From Cristatella mucedo (lineage: Eukaryota > Bryozoa > Phylactolaemata > Cristatellidae), in NCBI GenBank assembly GCA_009760855.2, contig WPIO01000007.1:8013001-8077000 (forward strand): a stretch of DNA of 64,000 nucleotides, in the 5' to 3' direction. Positions 1 through 11,852 of the stretch are shown one piece after another. Below the pieces are notes generated by a model. It was given only the letters and a program-made list of their open reading frames with translations. It was not told the DNA's origin and ran no database searches. The stretch's first letter is position 1, and each line of letters opens with the position of its first letter. The translations under genes and the position numbers were made by a program.

Positions 1-2070
1 GTAAACTGCCTGACATTAAAAGACGCTACCTCGGCTGGTTTCTCTTTCTTTCACGCCCCTAGATCAATCAAAACTCGAGGTGGAGTTGCTGTTATCATGC
101 TCGCGAAATTTGACTTCAAGCCATTTGCAGTACCCTCGAAGCAGTTTTTCGAATCTACTGTCTTGATTTCACCCGACAACAAGCTACCGATGGTGGCAGT
201 AGTCTATCGCCCACCAGGTAACAAGTCCTCTTTTATCTCAGATTTCTCTAATCTTATTTCAATTTTGTGTGCTAGAAATTGACTTTTACTCATTATGAGT
301 GATTTCAACATTCATTTTGATAACTTGTCTGACACATTCAGTACTGAATTTCGTGCATTGACTGACTCACTGTTTCTCGTGGCTCATGTGCATGGCCCTA
401 CTCACATCAAGGGTCACACACTCGACCAAATTTTCTCATACAACTGCACTTCGTCATCACTAATTATTACCAAATCCTGCTATATGACCACGTGCAGATT
501 TCATTTAGTCTACAATGAGTGCCCTCCTCATCATCATCTAAAATACAGAGGTCCTTGCAAACTATCACCCAGTTTCCCTTCTTCTTTTCTTGTTAAAGAT
601 TCTTGAAAACATTGTTGCTAAGCAGCTGGTTGAGCAGAGTGAAATGTCAGAAACATTTCAATCAGGGTTCAAAAGGCAGCACTCCACTGAAACTGCTCTC
701 ATCCGTGTTAACAATTACATTATACGTGGCAACGATGACGGGAATGTCACTGCCCTAGCTCTGCTAGATCTATCAGCTGCCTTCGATACCATTGATCACG
801 ATGTTCTACGTGAAAGATTGAGAACTACAATCGGTCTGGCAGACGAAGCACTGGCGTTGTTTAAATCGTACTTGTCTGATCGTGTTCAATCCGTGTCGTG
901 TGGGGGGTCAGGTATCACACACGAGATGGGCCACCTGTGAAGTCCCTCAAGGGTCTGTCCTCGGTCCCTTGCTGTTCTCCATTTATACTCAACCTCTGGG
1001 AAAAGGGATTAAGGCCCATGGAACAGGATATCACTTTTATGCTGACGATACTTAGCTGTATTTGTTATTCAAACCGTCGGAATCTGCTGCACCAACTGAG
1101 AAACTGAATGCTTGCCTTGCCGACATTTGATCCTGGATGTCTGAAAACTTCTTGAAACTAAATGACGATAAAACCGAACTGCTGCTCATAGGACACCCTA
1201 AGCGATTGGCCGGATTAAAAGGCTCCACTCTTCTAATAGGTGATGCTGTTGTGCGACCATCACCATGTGCTCGAAATGTAGGTGTTGTTTTCGACAGCTG
1301 CCTAAATTTTAAAAGCTTTATTGAGAAGACTGCTTCTACAGCTAGCCATCAGGTCCGATCCCTATCCAAGATTAGGAGCTATCTTTCACAGTGGCTTGCA
1401 AAAAATTTAACTAGCTCCTTAGTTCTGTCTCGGCTTGATTATTGATATTCCCTTTTGGCTGGGCTACCAAAGAAAGCAACTAGGCCACTGCAGCTGATTA
1501 TGAATATGGCTGCAAGGCTAGTCTTCAAGTCCCAGATGTTTGAGCACGTGTCTCCTTTGCTAAAAGAGCTAGGATGGATGCCGGTAGATCAATGGATACA
1601 AAGCAAGGTTCTTATGCTGACCCATAAGGCCCACCTCGGCTTGGCTCCTCCATACCTAGAACTACTGCACTAGTTTCAGCCTCCTCACGCCCTCAGGTCT
1701 GTTTGGACAATAAATTAGCTGTTCCATTCCTCTGCTTAAAGACCGTTGGCGACAGAATCGTAGACTGTGGAACTCGCATCCACAGTTCTTACGCAACGAC
1801 AACTACTCTCCTGCTGCCGACTATGGCTCATTCTTTTTAGCGGTCCTGAGCTGCTACTTCCATGCTACTCACTACCTCAACTGCTCTCCTGACTCTGCTA
1901 TGCTTCCCACTTTCTCTATGTTGCATGAAATGAAATCTGTTGGCTATCGAATGCGTACCGAAAGCCGCTTAGGCTGTGAGTGCGCTATACAAAACTCTCC
2001 TGCATAACACCCACATGGTCTTTATGGCATTCTGGAGTTACAGACGGAGATACATTATATTACATTACAT
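1..2070 (+). mobile_element. LINE-A copy (L2/CR1-like), frameshifted, internally deleted
   Basis: Broken frames give an APE-type endonuclease (RGGVAVIM, VVYRPPG, DFNIHFDN, GHTLDQ), then reverse transcriptase ([37 protein letters not shown] in another frame, FYADD, NFLKLNDDKTELLLIG, LSRLDY) and the C-terminal HVSPLLKELGWMPV and GLAPPYL blocks. The part between endonuclease and RT is missing near position 540. The copy ends in a decayed ATTAC tail. It is truncated by the window edge and cannot be active. Confidence 0.85.
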
Positions 2071-2345
2071 AAAATTACCTGTGAATTGCGAAACCTCAAG
2101 ACCCTTAACATCGGTGCTGTCCGTGCGAGAATATCGGCTTCGCCTCTGCTGGTCAACCCCCCTTCTGACCTGTCATCATTTGTAGATTGCTGTAACACGA
2201 CACTAGCTGACATGCTCGACGAGTTTGAACCCCTGGCTAAGCGAACTGTACACCCTTGCCCAGACGGCTAATGGTTTACCGCAGACATTAAACTAGCTAG
2301 GTCTACTAAGCCCAAGCTTGAAAAAGCATACGAAAGATTAGGACT

Positions 2346-2480
2346 CCGGCGGTTAAGGTGCTCGCCCCGATCAAGGTCTGACTGAGGTCGCGGGCTCGAG
2401 CCCCGAGGCACACGTGAAGCGCCTGAATAGAGGGAGATTAAGTTCTCTTCGGGTGCTATACAAATGAACTACTTATTAAT
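2346..2480 (+). mobile_element. SINE1 (tRNA-derived) with 8-bp target duplication
   Basis: A-box-like cggttaaggtgctcgcc and B-box-like ggctcgagcccc are followed by the SINE1 tail (gaagcgcctgaatagag, agattaagttctct, gctatacaaatg). The perfect repeat TTAGGACT flanks it at 2338-2345 and 2481-2488. Confidence 0.85.
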
Positions 2481-2835
2481 TTAGGACTGACTGTCCATCG
2501 ACCGGCTAATGTGGACTACTGCAGATCATGCCAATCAATCCTATCAAAGGCCAAGTGTAGCTTCTATAAAAAGATTGTTGAATCACAGATGCACAATCCA
2601 AAAACTGCCGATGTCGACTATCAGCCATCTCTTCAACCGCTCCCAGGTTAGCTCCTTACCAAATGATCCCTGTGCCGATCTAGCGGATCGCTTCTCTAGC
2701 TCTTTTGTCAAAAAGATAGAACGTATCAGGAAGTCCATCCCTAAAGTGGCAGCATCCTCCCTGGAATGCTGTCCCTCAATTCCAAGTAGCACCTCAATGT
2801 TTACATTCAAGCAGGTCACTAGTGACCTCGTCATG

Positions 2836-3141
2836 AATGTATCTCCTTCTGTACTCAACAATGCCATAAAGACTATGTGGGTGCTACGCGGGTGAGTTTT
2901 GTATATGTAATGTAGCGCACTCACAGCCTAAGCGACTTTCGGTAAGCATTCGGTAGCCAACAGACTTTGTCTCACGCAACAAAGAGAAAGTGGGAAGCAT
3001 AGCAGAGTCAGGAGAGCAGTTGAGGTCGTGAGTAGCATGGAAGTAGCAGCTCAGGACTGCTGAAAAGGATGAGCCATAGTCGGCAGCAGGAGAGTAGTTG
3101 TCGTTGCATAAGAATTGTGGAAGCGAGTTCCACAGTCGAAG
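2836..3141 (-). mobile_element. LINE-A 3' end, 5'-truncated, in LINE-B
   Basis: Minus-strand text matches other LINE-A ends (LRNDNYSPAADYGSSFSAVL, CYFHATHDLNCSPDSAMLP, ECA). It replaces no LINE-B sequence: host text before and after continues from FKQVTSDLV to SQSKKT. Confidence 0.75.
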
Positions 3142-3416
3142 CACATATCCCAGTCAAAGAAGACTTGTTCTGTGGACCCTATTCCCACTGTCCTGCTGCT
3201 ACGATGCATTGATCTGCTGCTGCCATGCATAATTAACATCCTTAATATGTCATTAGCCTCAGGTCATGTCCCAGCACCTTTAAAAAAGGTTGTAGTCAGG
3301 CCACTACTCAGTCAGGCCAGAAACTTTTAGGTCCCTTCATTCTTTTGCTCCAGACTACCTATCAGATATACTCCCCCACCAGGCTACACTTCGTACCACC
3401 CACTTTTCGGAATCTT

Positions 3417-4094
3417 AATAATAATAATAATGTACTTGATAAAGCGCCCTCAGAGAACTTAATCTCTTTCTAGGCGCTTTACATTTGCTGCAAAGTGAAA
3501 TGCAATTGAATGGTAAGTAAAATCATGCTTGAAAAACAAACAAAATGAATAACATGGTTAGGGGTGACATCCACAGGGTCAGCATGCAAATGTGGTTAGT
3601 GGCAGCATGCACAGTGTCAGCACGTATAAGCACACCAAGGACGAATCACAGGGACCCACTAAATGCTGTCCTAAATAGGTGTTTTTTTAAGTTCCTTTTA
3701 AATGTGGTCAGGTCAAGGGATGTTCTGATGCAGGTTGGGAGGGAGTTCCAGGCTTTGGGAGCATACGAACTAAATGCATGGTCTCCAAAGGATTTGAGGT
3801 TTGTGCAAGGTATTTGTAGACTGTTGGATTCCGAAAAGCGGGTGGTACGATGCTTGGCCTGATGGGGGAGTATGTCGGAGAGATAGGCTGGAGCCATAGA
3901 ATGAAGGGACCTTAAAGTGAGCGACAAAACCTTGAAGTCAATACGTTGCTTGACTGGCAGCCAGTGCAGGTCGGCGAGAAGTGGAGTAATGTGGCAACTG
4001 CGACGCTCACTACAGACAAACCTAGCTGCAGAGTTTTCCACCAGCTGCAATCGCCTGATCGCACATGCTGGTAGGCCAGTAAGCAGTGAGCTGC
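3417..4094 (-). mobile_element. LINE-B 3' end inserted in an older LINE-B, 5-bp target duplication
   Basis: The copy begins with (AAT)n, the reversed 3' hairpin, and the C-terminal frame ITPLLADLHWLPVKQRIDFK. ATCTT flanks it at 3412-3416 and 4095-4099, and the host LINE-B reads straight across once it is removed. Confidence 0.85.
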
Positions 4095-4493
4095 ATCTTG
4101 TGGTTTAACAGTACCGCACACAAGCCTCAAATCCTTTGAAGACCGTGCCTGCCGTTTGTATGCTCCCAAAGCCCGGAACTCACTCCCGACCTGCGTCACG
4201 ACATCTCCTGACTTGTCCACATTAAAAAAACAACTAAAAACGCATATATTTATGACAGCATTGTGTGGGTCTCTGTGATTTGTCCTTAATGTGCTTATGC
4301 CTGCGTGCTGACACCTTTGCATTTTGCCACTAACCACATGTGTATGCTTACCCTGTGCATGTCACCCCTAATCTAGTTGTTTATTGAGCATGATACCACT
4401 AACCACTCGATCGTGCTTCATTGCAGCAATTGTAAAGTGCCTAGAAAGAGATTGAGTTCTCTGAGGGTGCTTTATCAAATGTAATATTATTAC

Positions 4494-5012
4494 TTTTGTA
4501 AGTAGGCCCGAATTTGTGCAATATTACAAAGCTGAGAGTAGGCAGACTTGACTGTGGTGCTGATGTGGTCATCTGGTGAAAGTTCACTTTGGAGCTGGAT
4601 GCCCAGATTTCGCACTGATGCTACAGGAAATATGCTAGCGGATCCCATTTTGAGGGATGGGTTTTCCAATTTCTGAGTAACACTAGGTTTTTCCATAACT
4701 GATAAGTTGGTGTTTTTGTCATCCAGTTTGAGAAATTGTGTTGCCAGCCAAGTGCCAATGTCAGCAACAAATATATATGTGTATACATATAGATATAGTT
4801 CATTTGTATAGCACCCGAAGAGAACCGAATCTCTATTCAGGTGCATCACGCACGCGGGAGGGTTCGAGCCTACGACCTCGGTCGTCGAAGGCGAGCACCT
4901 TAATGCCAAACCAGCAATGCATGCAGCAAGGGAGTTGAGAGTTTGATGTGCTAGAAGGCAAGGAAGGATCAAAGCTCATGTACAGTGGCAGTTCATCTAC
5001 ATTAAAAGGAAA
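4494..5012 (-). mobile_element. LINE-B RT fragment split by a SINE1
   Basis: The minus strand encodes the RT C-terminal part (FLKLDDKNTNLSVM, NLGIQLQSELSPDDHIS, AYSQLCNIAQIRAYLQ). SINE1 at 4768-4911 interrupts it. Confidence 0.7.
4768..4911 (-). mobile_element. SINE1 with 6-bp target duplication
   Basis: Reversed tail (catttgtatagcacccg) and B-box (gggttcgagcc) are seen. CAGCAA flanks at 4762-4767 and 4912-4917. Confidence 0.75.
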
Positions 5013-5029
5013 GCCCGATTGTGCCTAGA

Positions 5030-5460
5030 GGTAGAAGCATAGGGCAGCTTGAAAAGAAGAGTACTGTTTCGGCAGCAGGAGAGAGATACAGTCGTAAGAA
5101 TTTGGAAGTCACTTCTCTAGTATAAGATGTACCGAGCAAACGTTTTTGTTTTCATGATCTTAAAGTGAAAGAAAGGCAGAGCTAGTTTATTTTCCTGACA
5201 GGACCTGAGTAGAACCTAAGAGCATGTTAACACTGAAACTAGTACAGCAGCTCAGTTAAGTGTGAAGATGCTAAGTTGTGGAAGGCAATTTGTGTCAAGG
5301 TAACAACTTATATTCATGTCGGCTAATTAGGCTGCAGTCAGAGCAGCTCTTTGCAAAGGTGACACGTGACGTAGTTATTCAGCACCAATTGTAGTGGCTT
5401 AATCTCTCTTTTTGGTAGCCCTCTCAATTTCTAGTTACAATAGTCTAACCTAGATTCAAC
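5030..5460 (-). mobile_element. Old, diverged LINE-A fragment
   Basis: Patches such as cggcagcaggagag, gtaagaatttggaagt, acaggacctgag and cagctcagttaag follow the LINE-A order on the minus strand with many differences. The adjacent 5461-5764 shows no recognisable feature. Confidence 0.5.
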
Positions 5461-5764
5461 CTGGGAGCTGGTAAGAACTTTAGCTGGTCATTTTGGTTTA
5501 TAGTTCCATCTAATCCAAGAACGTGCAGTCATCTGAATAGAACTGGGTTCTTCTATAGATATCAAAGCAGTCCAATGTAACCTTGCCCCCTCTAGAATTA
5601 TGACAGAAACTCTCTTGAGTGTGTAGGTTGCATACTATTAGCCCTGTTCTAACTAATTCCTGCCATTTAGTGGTTGCAGCATTTGATGTACATAGATATA
5701 GATGTTCTATTGTCATGCAGCCTAGCCGATCTCTTCTCTGGTGATTATCTTATTGCTCTGCAGG

Positions 5765-6118
5765 TTGTACTAAAGACCGTTGGCGACAGAAGCTTTAGCT
5801 CTGCAGGTCCTAGACTGTGGAACTTGCTTCCACAATTCTTACGCAACGACCACTACTCTCCTGCTGCCGACTATGGCTCATCCTTTTCAGCGGTCCTCGG
5901 CTGCTACTTCCATGCTACTCACGACCTCAACTGCTCTCCTGACTCTGCTATGCTACCCACTTTCTCTTTGTTGCGTGAGACGAAGTCTGTTGGCAACCGA
6001 ATGCGTACCGAAAGCCGCTTAAGCTGTGAGTGCGCTGTACAAAACTCTCCTGCATAACACCCACATGGTCTGTAAGACTTTGTGGAGTTACAGACGGAGA
6101 TACATTACATTACATTAC
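5765..6118 (+). mobile_element. LINE-A 3' end with (ATTAC)n tail
   Basis: The C-terminal frame (SFSSAGPRLWNLLPQFLRND, SAVLGCYFHATHDLNCSPDS) and the 3' text cagacggagatacattacat match the other LINE-A ends. It sits just before the first COMMD3 exon; 6119-6399 is otherwise featureless intron. Confidence 0.8.
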
Positions 6119-6399
6119 TCTGATGCCCTCAATTCTGACATCAAACTGTATTTTTGAGGTGAGGCCTGTTGTTGGGGTTTGAGGAGGTTTGAAGAACCTA
6201 GTCCATCGGCATTGCCTAGTGTGTCAGGGGTGCCAACTTTTGGTCACATAAGTTTTCATTACACGTGTTGATCAGCAGCTGTGAAAGCAGGGCAACTATG
6301 TTTCATGTTGCTTATTGGGAGACAGCTGTTAGACAAGCAGATTTTATATTTACCCATCAAAGTGCAATAATTGTTACGTTGCTTGAATTTCTGTTTCAG

Positions 6400-6460
6400 C
6401 TTTGGTTCTGGCCCTCCTCATATTGTCGATGTTGACTGGAGGCTTGATTACGTCATTAAG
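6400..6460 (+). CDS. COMMD3: COMMD3 exon: start of COMM domain
   Basis: Acceptor ctgtttcag precedes 6400 and donor gtgatt follows 6460. The first base completes a codon from an upstream exon (phase 2 entry). Then come FGSGPPHIVDVDWRLDYVIK, including the invariant Trp of COMM domains, and the exon leaves in phase 0. Confidence 0.9.
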
Positions 6461-9400
6461 GTGATTTCGTCAATTTTGTTCATCGAACGATTCCAGGGTG
6501 CCATCGCCAGCTACTCTCCTTCTGATGCCTCTTCATTTGTGCAGCCCAGCAGCTGCCGTTACAGTGAATTTTACATTGGCACGTCTCATGTATTTGTGTC
6601 TTGTATTTTAGACAAATGCTGTTGAGAAAGTGGATCAACCTATGTACCTGATTAGTCTGAAGACAGAGGTTAGTTTGGTGGTTAGTGCTTTCTGCTTGTA
6701 ACCGACTATGTTGTCTGTCTTCAAATGTGCAAGATCCCTGGATGAGCAATATTCGCACACCTCTAAAATGTACAGTGATTGATGGTGCCTATAACCCAAA
6801 ACGACTAGTCTTAAATAATAAATGGCGAAAAGAAAATCTCATCCAAAAATTTGTCTCATCATATTTTGCTTGATTTCATTTAAATGTGCTGGTTGATATC
6901 TCTTTTCCACCAATATTTTCGGGACTTGTAGACAATATACAATATTATGCCTGGTGTTATGAAATCTAACGAAACCAGGCTAATCTCGGTGATCAACGGC
7001 TGTAGGCAGGGGTAATGTCACCTCACATTTTTTCTCTCGAACGTTTAACTAAACAGTGCTTCGCAAAAAGGCTATATGAATGTTAACTAAATTTTCACTC
7101 ATTGCTGTGCCCGGCCTCGTGTCTCGTTCTTGCATGTCCACAAAATGTCACAATAAGGCTGCTACCAGACCTTTTTGGGAGAGGAGAGACACTGGCAGAT
7201 CACCGATTGGCTTGCTGTCTAGATCTCACCCATCACCCCTAGAACCTGTGCCAACTGAAAGAACAAAGTGTCTCCTACTGTCTGTCTTTGGCCCTGCTAT
7301 TTATTTGCAAGTGAAACTTCAGAAACTCCAAATTTGGAGCACCGGGCTATGGGCAATTGTTCATTCTATTTTGTGTTGGAGACAAAACTGCTTTCCTAGG
7401 CTAGTTCTTTCTACCCATTGTAAGTCTACACAAATGGTATACTAGGTTTGGGCTTATGTACACTTGTATGTTCTCTGTATTTTTTAAGCCACCCCGCAAA
7501 AAGCTCGAAAAGCTGGCAACCCTGACAAATGCATGCACGACAAAAGCTCGAACCTACCATAATAGTCTTTTTGAAGTGTGGTTCAATTGATTTAGCCGAC
7601 TTGTCTTCCGAATAAATTTATATTTTACCAAGAGGAAACCAATTTTGTATTTTATGCTGAGTGTGGAAGTAATAGTAGTATGTCCAGTTTCGTCGTTCAT
7701 TATTAATGCAATTAATGAATCCAGCAAATATAATTTTGAGAAAGCCAGTCAGAATGTCTGTTCAACCATCTTTCATGGAGCGCAGCTAGTTGGATGCTTG
7801 TTTGATTTCATAATCTTGGCTCAAGGTTCAAGATTTCAATCTTGCAATAAAATACCGGGATGACAAAAATCTCCGAAGGCACGTCAACATAATTTGAGCT
7901 TCGTTTCTGTAGCAGATGTTCCTGCTGCTTTCGACGAATTGGTCGATTGCTGCTCTTCTCTAATGGCGCCATTTGTCAACTACTGGGAAGACATACATTG
8001 GCAGGCAGCTCAGAGGTCGACGTGCAAATACATAGTTTAATTTGGAACTGGAATTTGTGGAGTTCCACGAATAACTGCGATACAGCTGCCATTTCTACAA
8101 TAAGCGTTTTGAAGCTGCGGTTTTGATACTAATTTACAGAAAACCGTTTTCCTGGTTTACGGACCGAATTTTGCGGCATAGCGCATGGGCTTTCTCAGGC
8201 TATGGCCACCAATGGCCTGGACCAGCAAGCCTTCCTACATATTCCAATTGCGATGCAGCTGCCATTTTCACAACAGGTGTTGTAAAACTATGGTTTTGAT
8301 GCCACATTATAGATAAAAAGGTGTTTCGGATTTATCCACCTAATTTCATGACAAGGCAAGCACAATGGCATGAAATTTGAGGGGTAAACCCATAACATCA
8401 TTCTGTATAATTTGGAATTAAAAAACCAGTGTTCTGATTATTTATGGAAATGGAACCTTTATTGTAGTGTGCCACAGTTACTCGTTTTACTCGAATGTTC
8501 GTGCTACAATATACCTAGGAGCAGTCCTAGTTAGACATTACCTTCAAGGAATCGAATACTGCCTGAGCATCTAATTAAAAAATAGGCTATCATTATTGTA
8601 ACTGTTTCTATATTACTATACTATTTCAAAATATATTTAAATGCTGGCAAGAATTATGTGATGTGAGATACTTTTGTCGGCATGCTTTTGTTCTGCGAGC
8701 TTTTGTCGGGTTACCCATTTTTAGTCGGGTTACCCATTTATATAAATCTGGCAGATTTTGGATCCTATATTGCATTGCATAAAGTAGCTGCTGATGCAGT
8801 ATAGGGTGATTTAGATATTACACTGTGACTACTAGTTTGCATCATTTACTTGCAAAGTGCTCTGACTTTGCAGACACCAGGCTGTCACGGACCTCAGGAC
8901 GTCCAGTTCAGCTGCTCTATGGAGCAGCTTCAGGTCTGTCAAATGCTTTTTGTCTTCATATATTGAGGATGTGTGTGTTTGTTCGTACATGCGTGCATGC
9001 ATGTGGGTGTGTGCTTGTGTATGTATGTGTGCGCATGATTTGTTATGTGAGACCTGTCCCAGATGTCGGTACTTTACATTGGTACTGCTACTTGAGAACG
9101 AAGTCAGGGGTCAGTTATGGGTGTGTAGCTCAAGAACGGATGCCTAGAACGTCACTATGGGTTAAGCAATCAAAGTTGTAAGTGAATTACATAGGAACAA
9201 TGAAGCAATGCCTTCTCTATTAATAGAATTAGTAAGTAGTACATTCAGCAGTGCTAAGAAACTGCATGCATCGAGCTGGAGTGTAACTTTATCTTTCGTG
9301 GCGATGCAGTACAGATATGATTTGCTGATTGCTTGCCCGGTCTGAATTATGCTGTCGATAGTGCAGCGTTTGTCGATAGAGAAATCGTTTGTGTGCGTTT

Positions 9401-11204
9401 GGAATTGCAACCAATTACCAGTGCACTCGACTTCGTCTTTCCACCATCACCAATCTCTTTCTAGGAGCTTTACATTTGCTGCTAAGGAAACACGATCGAA
9501 TAGTTAGTGGTAGCACGCTCACTAAACAACACGAATAACATGGTTAGGGGTGACATGCACTGGGTCATCTTGAAAGTGTGGTTAGTGGCAGCGTGCACAC
9601 TGTTAGCACCCATAAGCACATAAAGGTTGAATCACGGGGACTCACAAAATGCTGTCATAAATAGATGCGTTTTTAATTATTTTTTTTTAATGTGGTCAAG
9701 TCAGGGGATGTCTTAACGCAAGTCGGGAGTGAGTTCCAGGCGTTGGGAGCATACGAACTGCAAGCACGGTCTCCAAAGGATTTGAGGTTTGTGGGGGGGG
9801 GGTATAGGTAAACAATTAGATTCTGAAAACCAAGTGATACGATGCTTAGCCTGGTGGCGGAATAGATCTGATAGGTAGGCTGGAGCCAAAGAATGAAGGG
9901 ACCTAAAAGTGAGTGACAAAACCTAGAAGTCGATGTGTTGCTTGACTGGTAGGCAGTGCAGGTCGGCGATAAGTTGTGCGATGTGGCTCACTCCTGCTAC
10001 CTGTACCTTAAGGATAGCGAATAAAAATAAAAATAGTGAAAGGATAGTGAATGGTAATTGCATAGTGCCTAGTGGTCGCGACCATTAAAGCGCTAATTTT
10101 CCGGTTTGGAATAAAACAAAATAATAATAATAATAATGCAGTTGTATAGCATTCTCAGAGAACTTAATCTCTTTCTAGGCACTTTATATGTGCTGTAAAG
10201 GAAGCATGATCGAATGGCTAGTGGTAGCATGCTCATTGTCAACAAGCATAACATGGTTAGAGATGACGTGTACAGGGTCAGCATGAAAATATGGTAATGG
10301 CAGAATGCACAGTGTATACTGGCATCAGTTTTCAAAGGGTGAATCACTTGGACCCACTAAATGCTGTGTTAAACTGATTCGTTTTAGCTTCTTTTTAAAT
10401 GCCATGAAGTCAGGGATGTTGTGACGTCAGTCGAGAGTGAGTTCCTGGCTTTGGGAGTATACGAACTAAAGGCATGGTCTCCACAGGATTTTACGTTCGT
10501 ACGAGGTATAGCTAAACGACTTGATTTCATCCGGAGCTGTCGAAATAGAAGTATGTACTTGTAAAAAAGATTTAGAAGGTTGAAGGTTTAGAAGGTTTGT
10601 CCCAGGTTTAGATCAGGGCCTCGCCTTGCCAAAGACTATTATGAGCAATCGACTCGATGTTCTGCTTAGACTGCAGTGATAGGACTCGTCTGTATGGTAA
10701 AGCTTCCTGGCCAACGTTTACTGCGACCAGCCACGTTTAGTGCGACCAGTGCAACTTGCACTGTAGGTGCCTTGTAGAGCGAAGTGAGCGTTTCCCTTTG
10801 GACCACGATTTTAATTCGTTGCTCGGGACCGACAAACAGCAGTGGTGACAATCGGCGGAAGTAGCTAGTAGGCTGTGCTGACCATAATGAGGGGATCGAA
10901 TTGTAGTTATGGTGCCCCAGCCAGATTAGTTGTGGTGGTTAGAGTGACTGCTGGAACAGTAGTTTTCTATCATGATGCTCGATAGGTTAGGAATGCAATT
11001 GCAAAGGTGAGGCTGCACCCACTTAGCTCTGAGGCCATCTTGACTCTGGCTCGACCCTAGCTGATTGGCCTCCTCGTGCTCGGTACTTGCAAGTGTCAAG
11101 TCTGACACCTTCGTGATAAGAGCCTGCTGCTTTTTTTTTAGGACCTCGTCGGAAAGTTGAAAGATGCATCAAAATCTTTCGAGCGGCTTGGCCAGACCCA
11201 GTGA
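6400..11204 (+). CDS. COMMD3: COMMD3, C-terminal part (four spliced exons, 3' complete)
   Basis: COMMD proteins form the Commander complex with CCDC22/CCDC93 and act in endosomal cargo recycling and NF-kB control. Four short exons (6400-6460, 6612-6668, 8874-8933, 11142-11204) have AG/GT borders and join in phase. Together they encode about 79 residues of a COMM domain: a PHIVDVDWRLDY block, then QPMYLISLKTE, then VQFSCSMEQLQ, then DLVGKLKDASKSFERL and a stop. Order and wording match the end of COMMD3 (human PHITDVSWRLEY, FSCSMEQLQDLVGKLKDASKSLER, from memory) better than other COMMDs. The N-terminal helical half was not found upstream and is probably outside the window or missed among LINEs. 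LINE-B fragments occupy the last intron. Confidence 0.9.
6612..6668 (+). CDS. COMMD3: COMMD3 exon: middle of COMM domain
   Basis: Nineteen whole codons lie between a tattttag acceptor and a gttagt donor. They read TNAVEKVDQPMYLISLKTE, equivalent to the TNQLHRMYRPAYLVTLSVQ region of human COMMD3. Phase 0 in and out. Confidence 0.9.
6669..8873 (+). other. COMMD3 intron, unique AT-rich DNA
   Basis: About 2.2 kb between two in-phase COMMD3 exons. Short open frames have no protein-like pattern and no LINE or SINE text is visible. Confidence 0.6.
8874..8933 (+). CDS. COMMD3: COMMD3 exon: FSCSMEQLQ segment
   Basis: Twenty codons lie between acceptor gactttgcag and donor gtctgt, ending in the family-specific VQFSCSMEQLQ. 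Phase 0 in and out. The preceding intron is 2.2 kb of mostly unique AT-rich DNA. Confidence 0.9.
9448..9995 (-). mobile_element. LINE-B 3' fragment, diverged
   Basis: Reversed 3' text (atctctttctaggagcttt) and the C-terminal frame (FRSLHSLAPAYLSDLFRHQA) are present with frameshifts. It lies in the last COMMD3 intron. Confidence 0.7.
10112..10560 (-). mobile_element. LINE-B 3' fragment, diverged
   Basis: (AAT)n then gagaacttaatctctttcta and the reversed 3' UTR and C-terminal text. Second LINE-B remnant in the last COMMD3 intron; 10561-11141 holds no further feature. Confidence 0.65.
11142..11204 (+). CDS. COMMD3: COMMD3 terminal coding exon
   Basis: A long T-tract acceptor ending in tttag precedes DLVGKLKDASKSFERLGQTQ and a TGA at 11202-11204. 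A (GA)n microsatellite starts 46 bases after the stop, so it lies in or next to the 3' UTR. The convergent membrane-protein gene lies just downstream on the other strand. Confidence 0.9.
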   Translation, partial: DLVGKLKDASKSFERLGQTQ

Positions 11205-11249
11205 CGCACTGCTGCTGCTGCCGCTAGCGCTGCGTGTCCTGCGTGTGGT

Positions 11250-11292
<43 letters not shown>
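11250..11292. repeat. (GA)n microsatellite
   Basis: About 20 uninterrupted GA units just after the COMMD3 stop. Confidence 0.9.
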
Positions 11293-11852
11293 AGCCAGTT
11301 TGGCCCTCGTTTTGAACTTTATTTCCTGCTTTGGGGTGCTACCGGCTGCTACTTCTGCCTCTGTCTCGGTGGCCCTGGCCCTTTCGGGTGAAGTTGTGTC
11401 GGCCCGGATGTTGTGGTCGAGTCACGCTTGCTCCGACCGGCAGCAAAGGGGCATCTCATTTGCGCTGCCACAGCCGCCTGCTCTGCTGATGTTGGACTGC
11501 ACAATCGCCACGCCTCCGCCGCGGCAGCCTTCGCTTTGCCGTCGAGGCTCTGCCGGCGGCTGCACATCCGCTGGCGACTGCGACGTGCTGCCGTGCCGCT
11601 TGGCGACTGCGCCGTCGCCTGTGCCGGCTGCTGCCGTTTGCAGCCATGCCGAAGGCGAGGCCGTGCCAGCAGCAGCTAGTCGCACGGAACTTTGCTGAGC
11701 AGCAGTGTCGTTGTCGGCTGCACAGGCACCACTCGCAGCAGCAGACGCTGCGAGCACCGCTCGCCGGCAGTCGATGGCACGGGATGCGCCGGCCTGCCGT
11801 TCGGTGTCGTCGCGTAGCTGCTCGTACGGTACGCGCCGACTCGGAAGCATAC

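Larger units (their letters stand above)
2071..4493 (+). mobile_element. LINE-B copy (L2/CR1-like) carrying three nested insertions
   Basis: The host fragment keeps the endonuclease-RT linker (NIGAVRARISASPLL, DEFEPLAKRTVHPC), the RT start (DPIPTVLLLRCIDLLLPC), a deletion of the RT core, then the C-terminal region and the 3' hairpin ending in an AT-rich tail at 4493. Inserted in it are SINE1 (2346-2480), a reversed LINE-A 3' end (about 2836-3141) and a reversed LINE-B 3' end (3417-4094). Confidence 0.8.

Noticed and set aside
2583-2924. 113-codon minus frame over the LINE-B/LINE-A junction
   Set aside because: It is antisense to LINE-B text and a shadow of the nested repeats.
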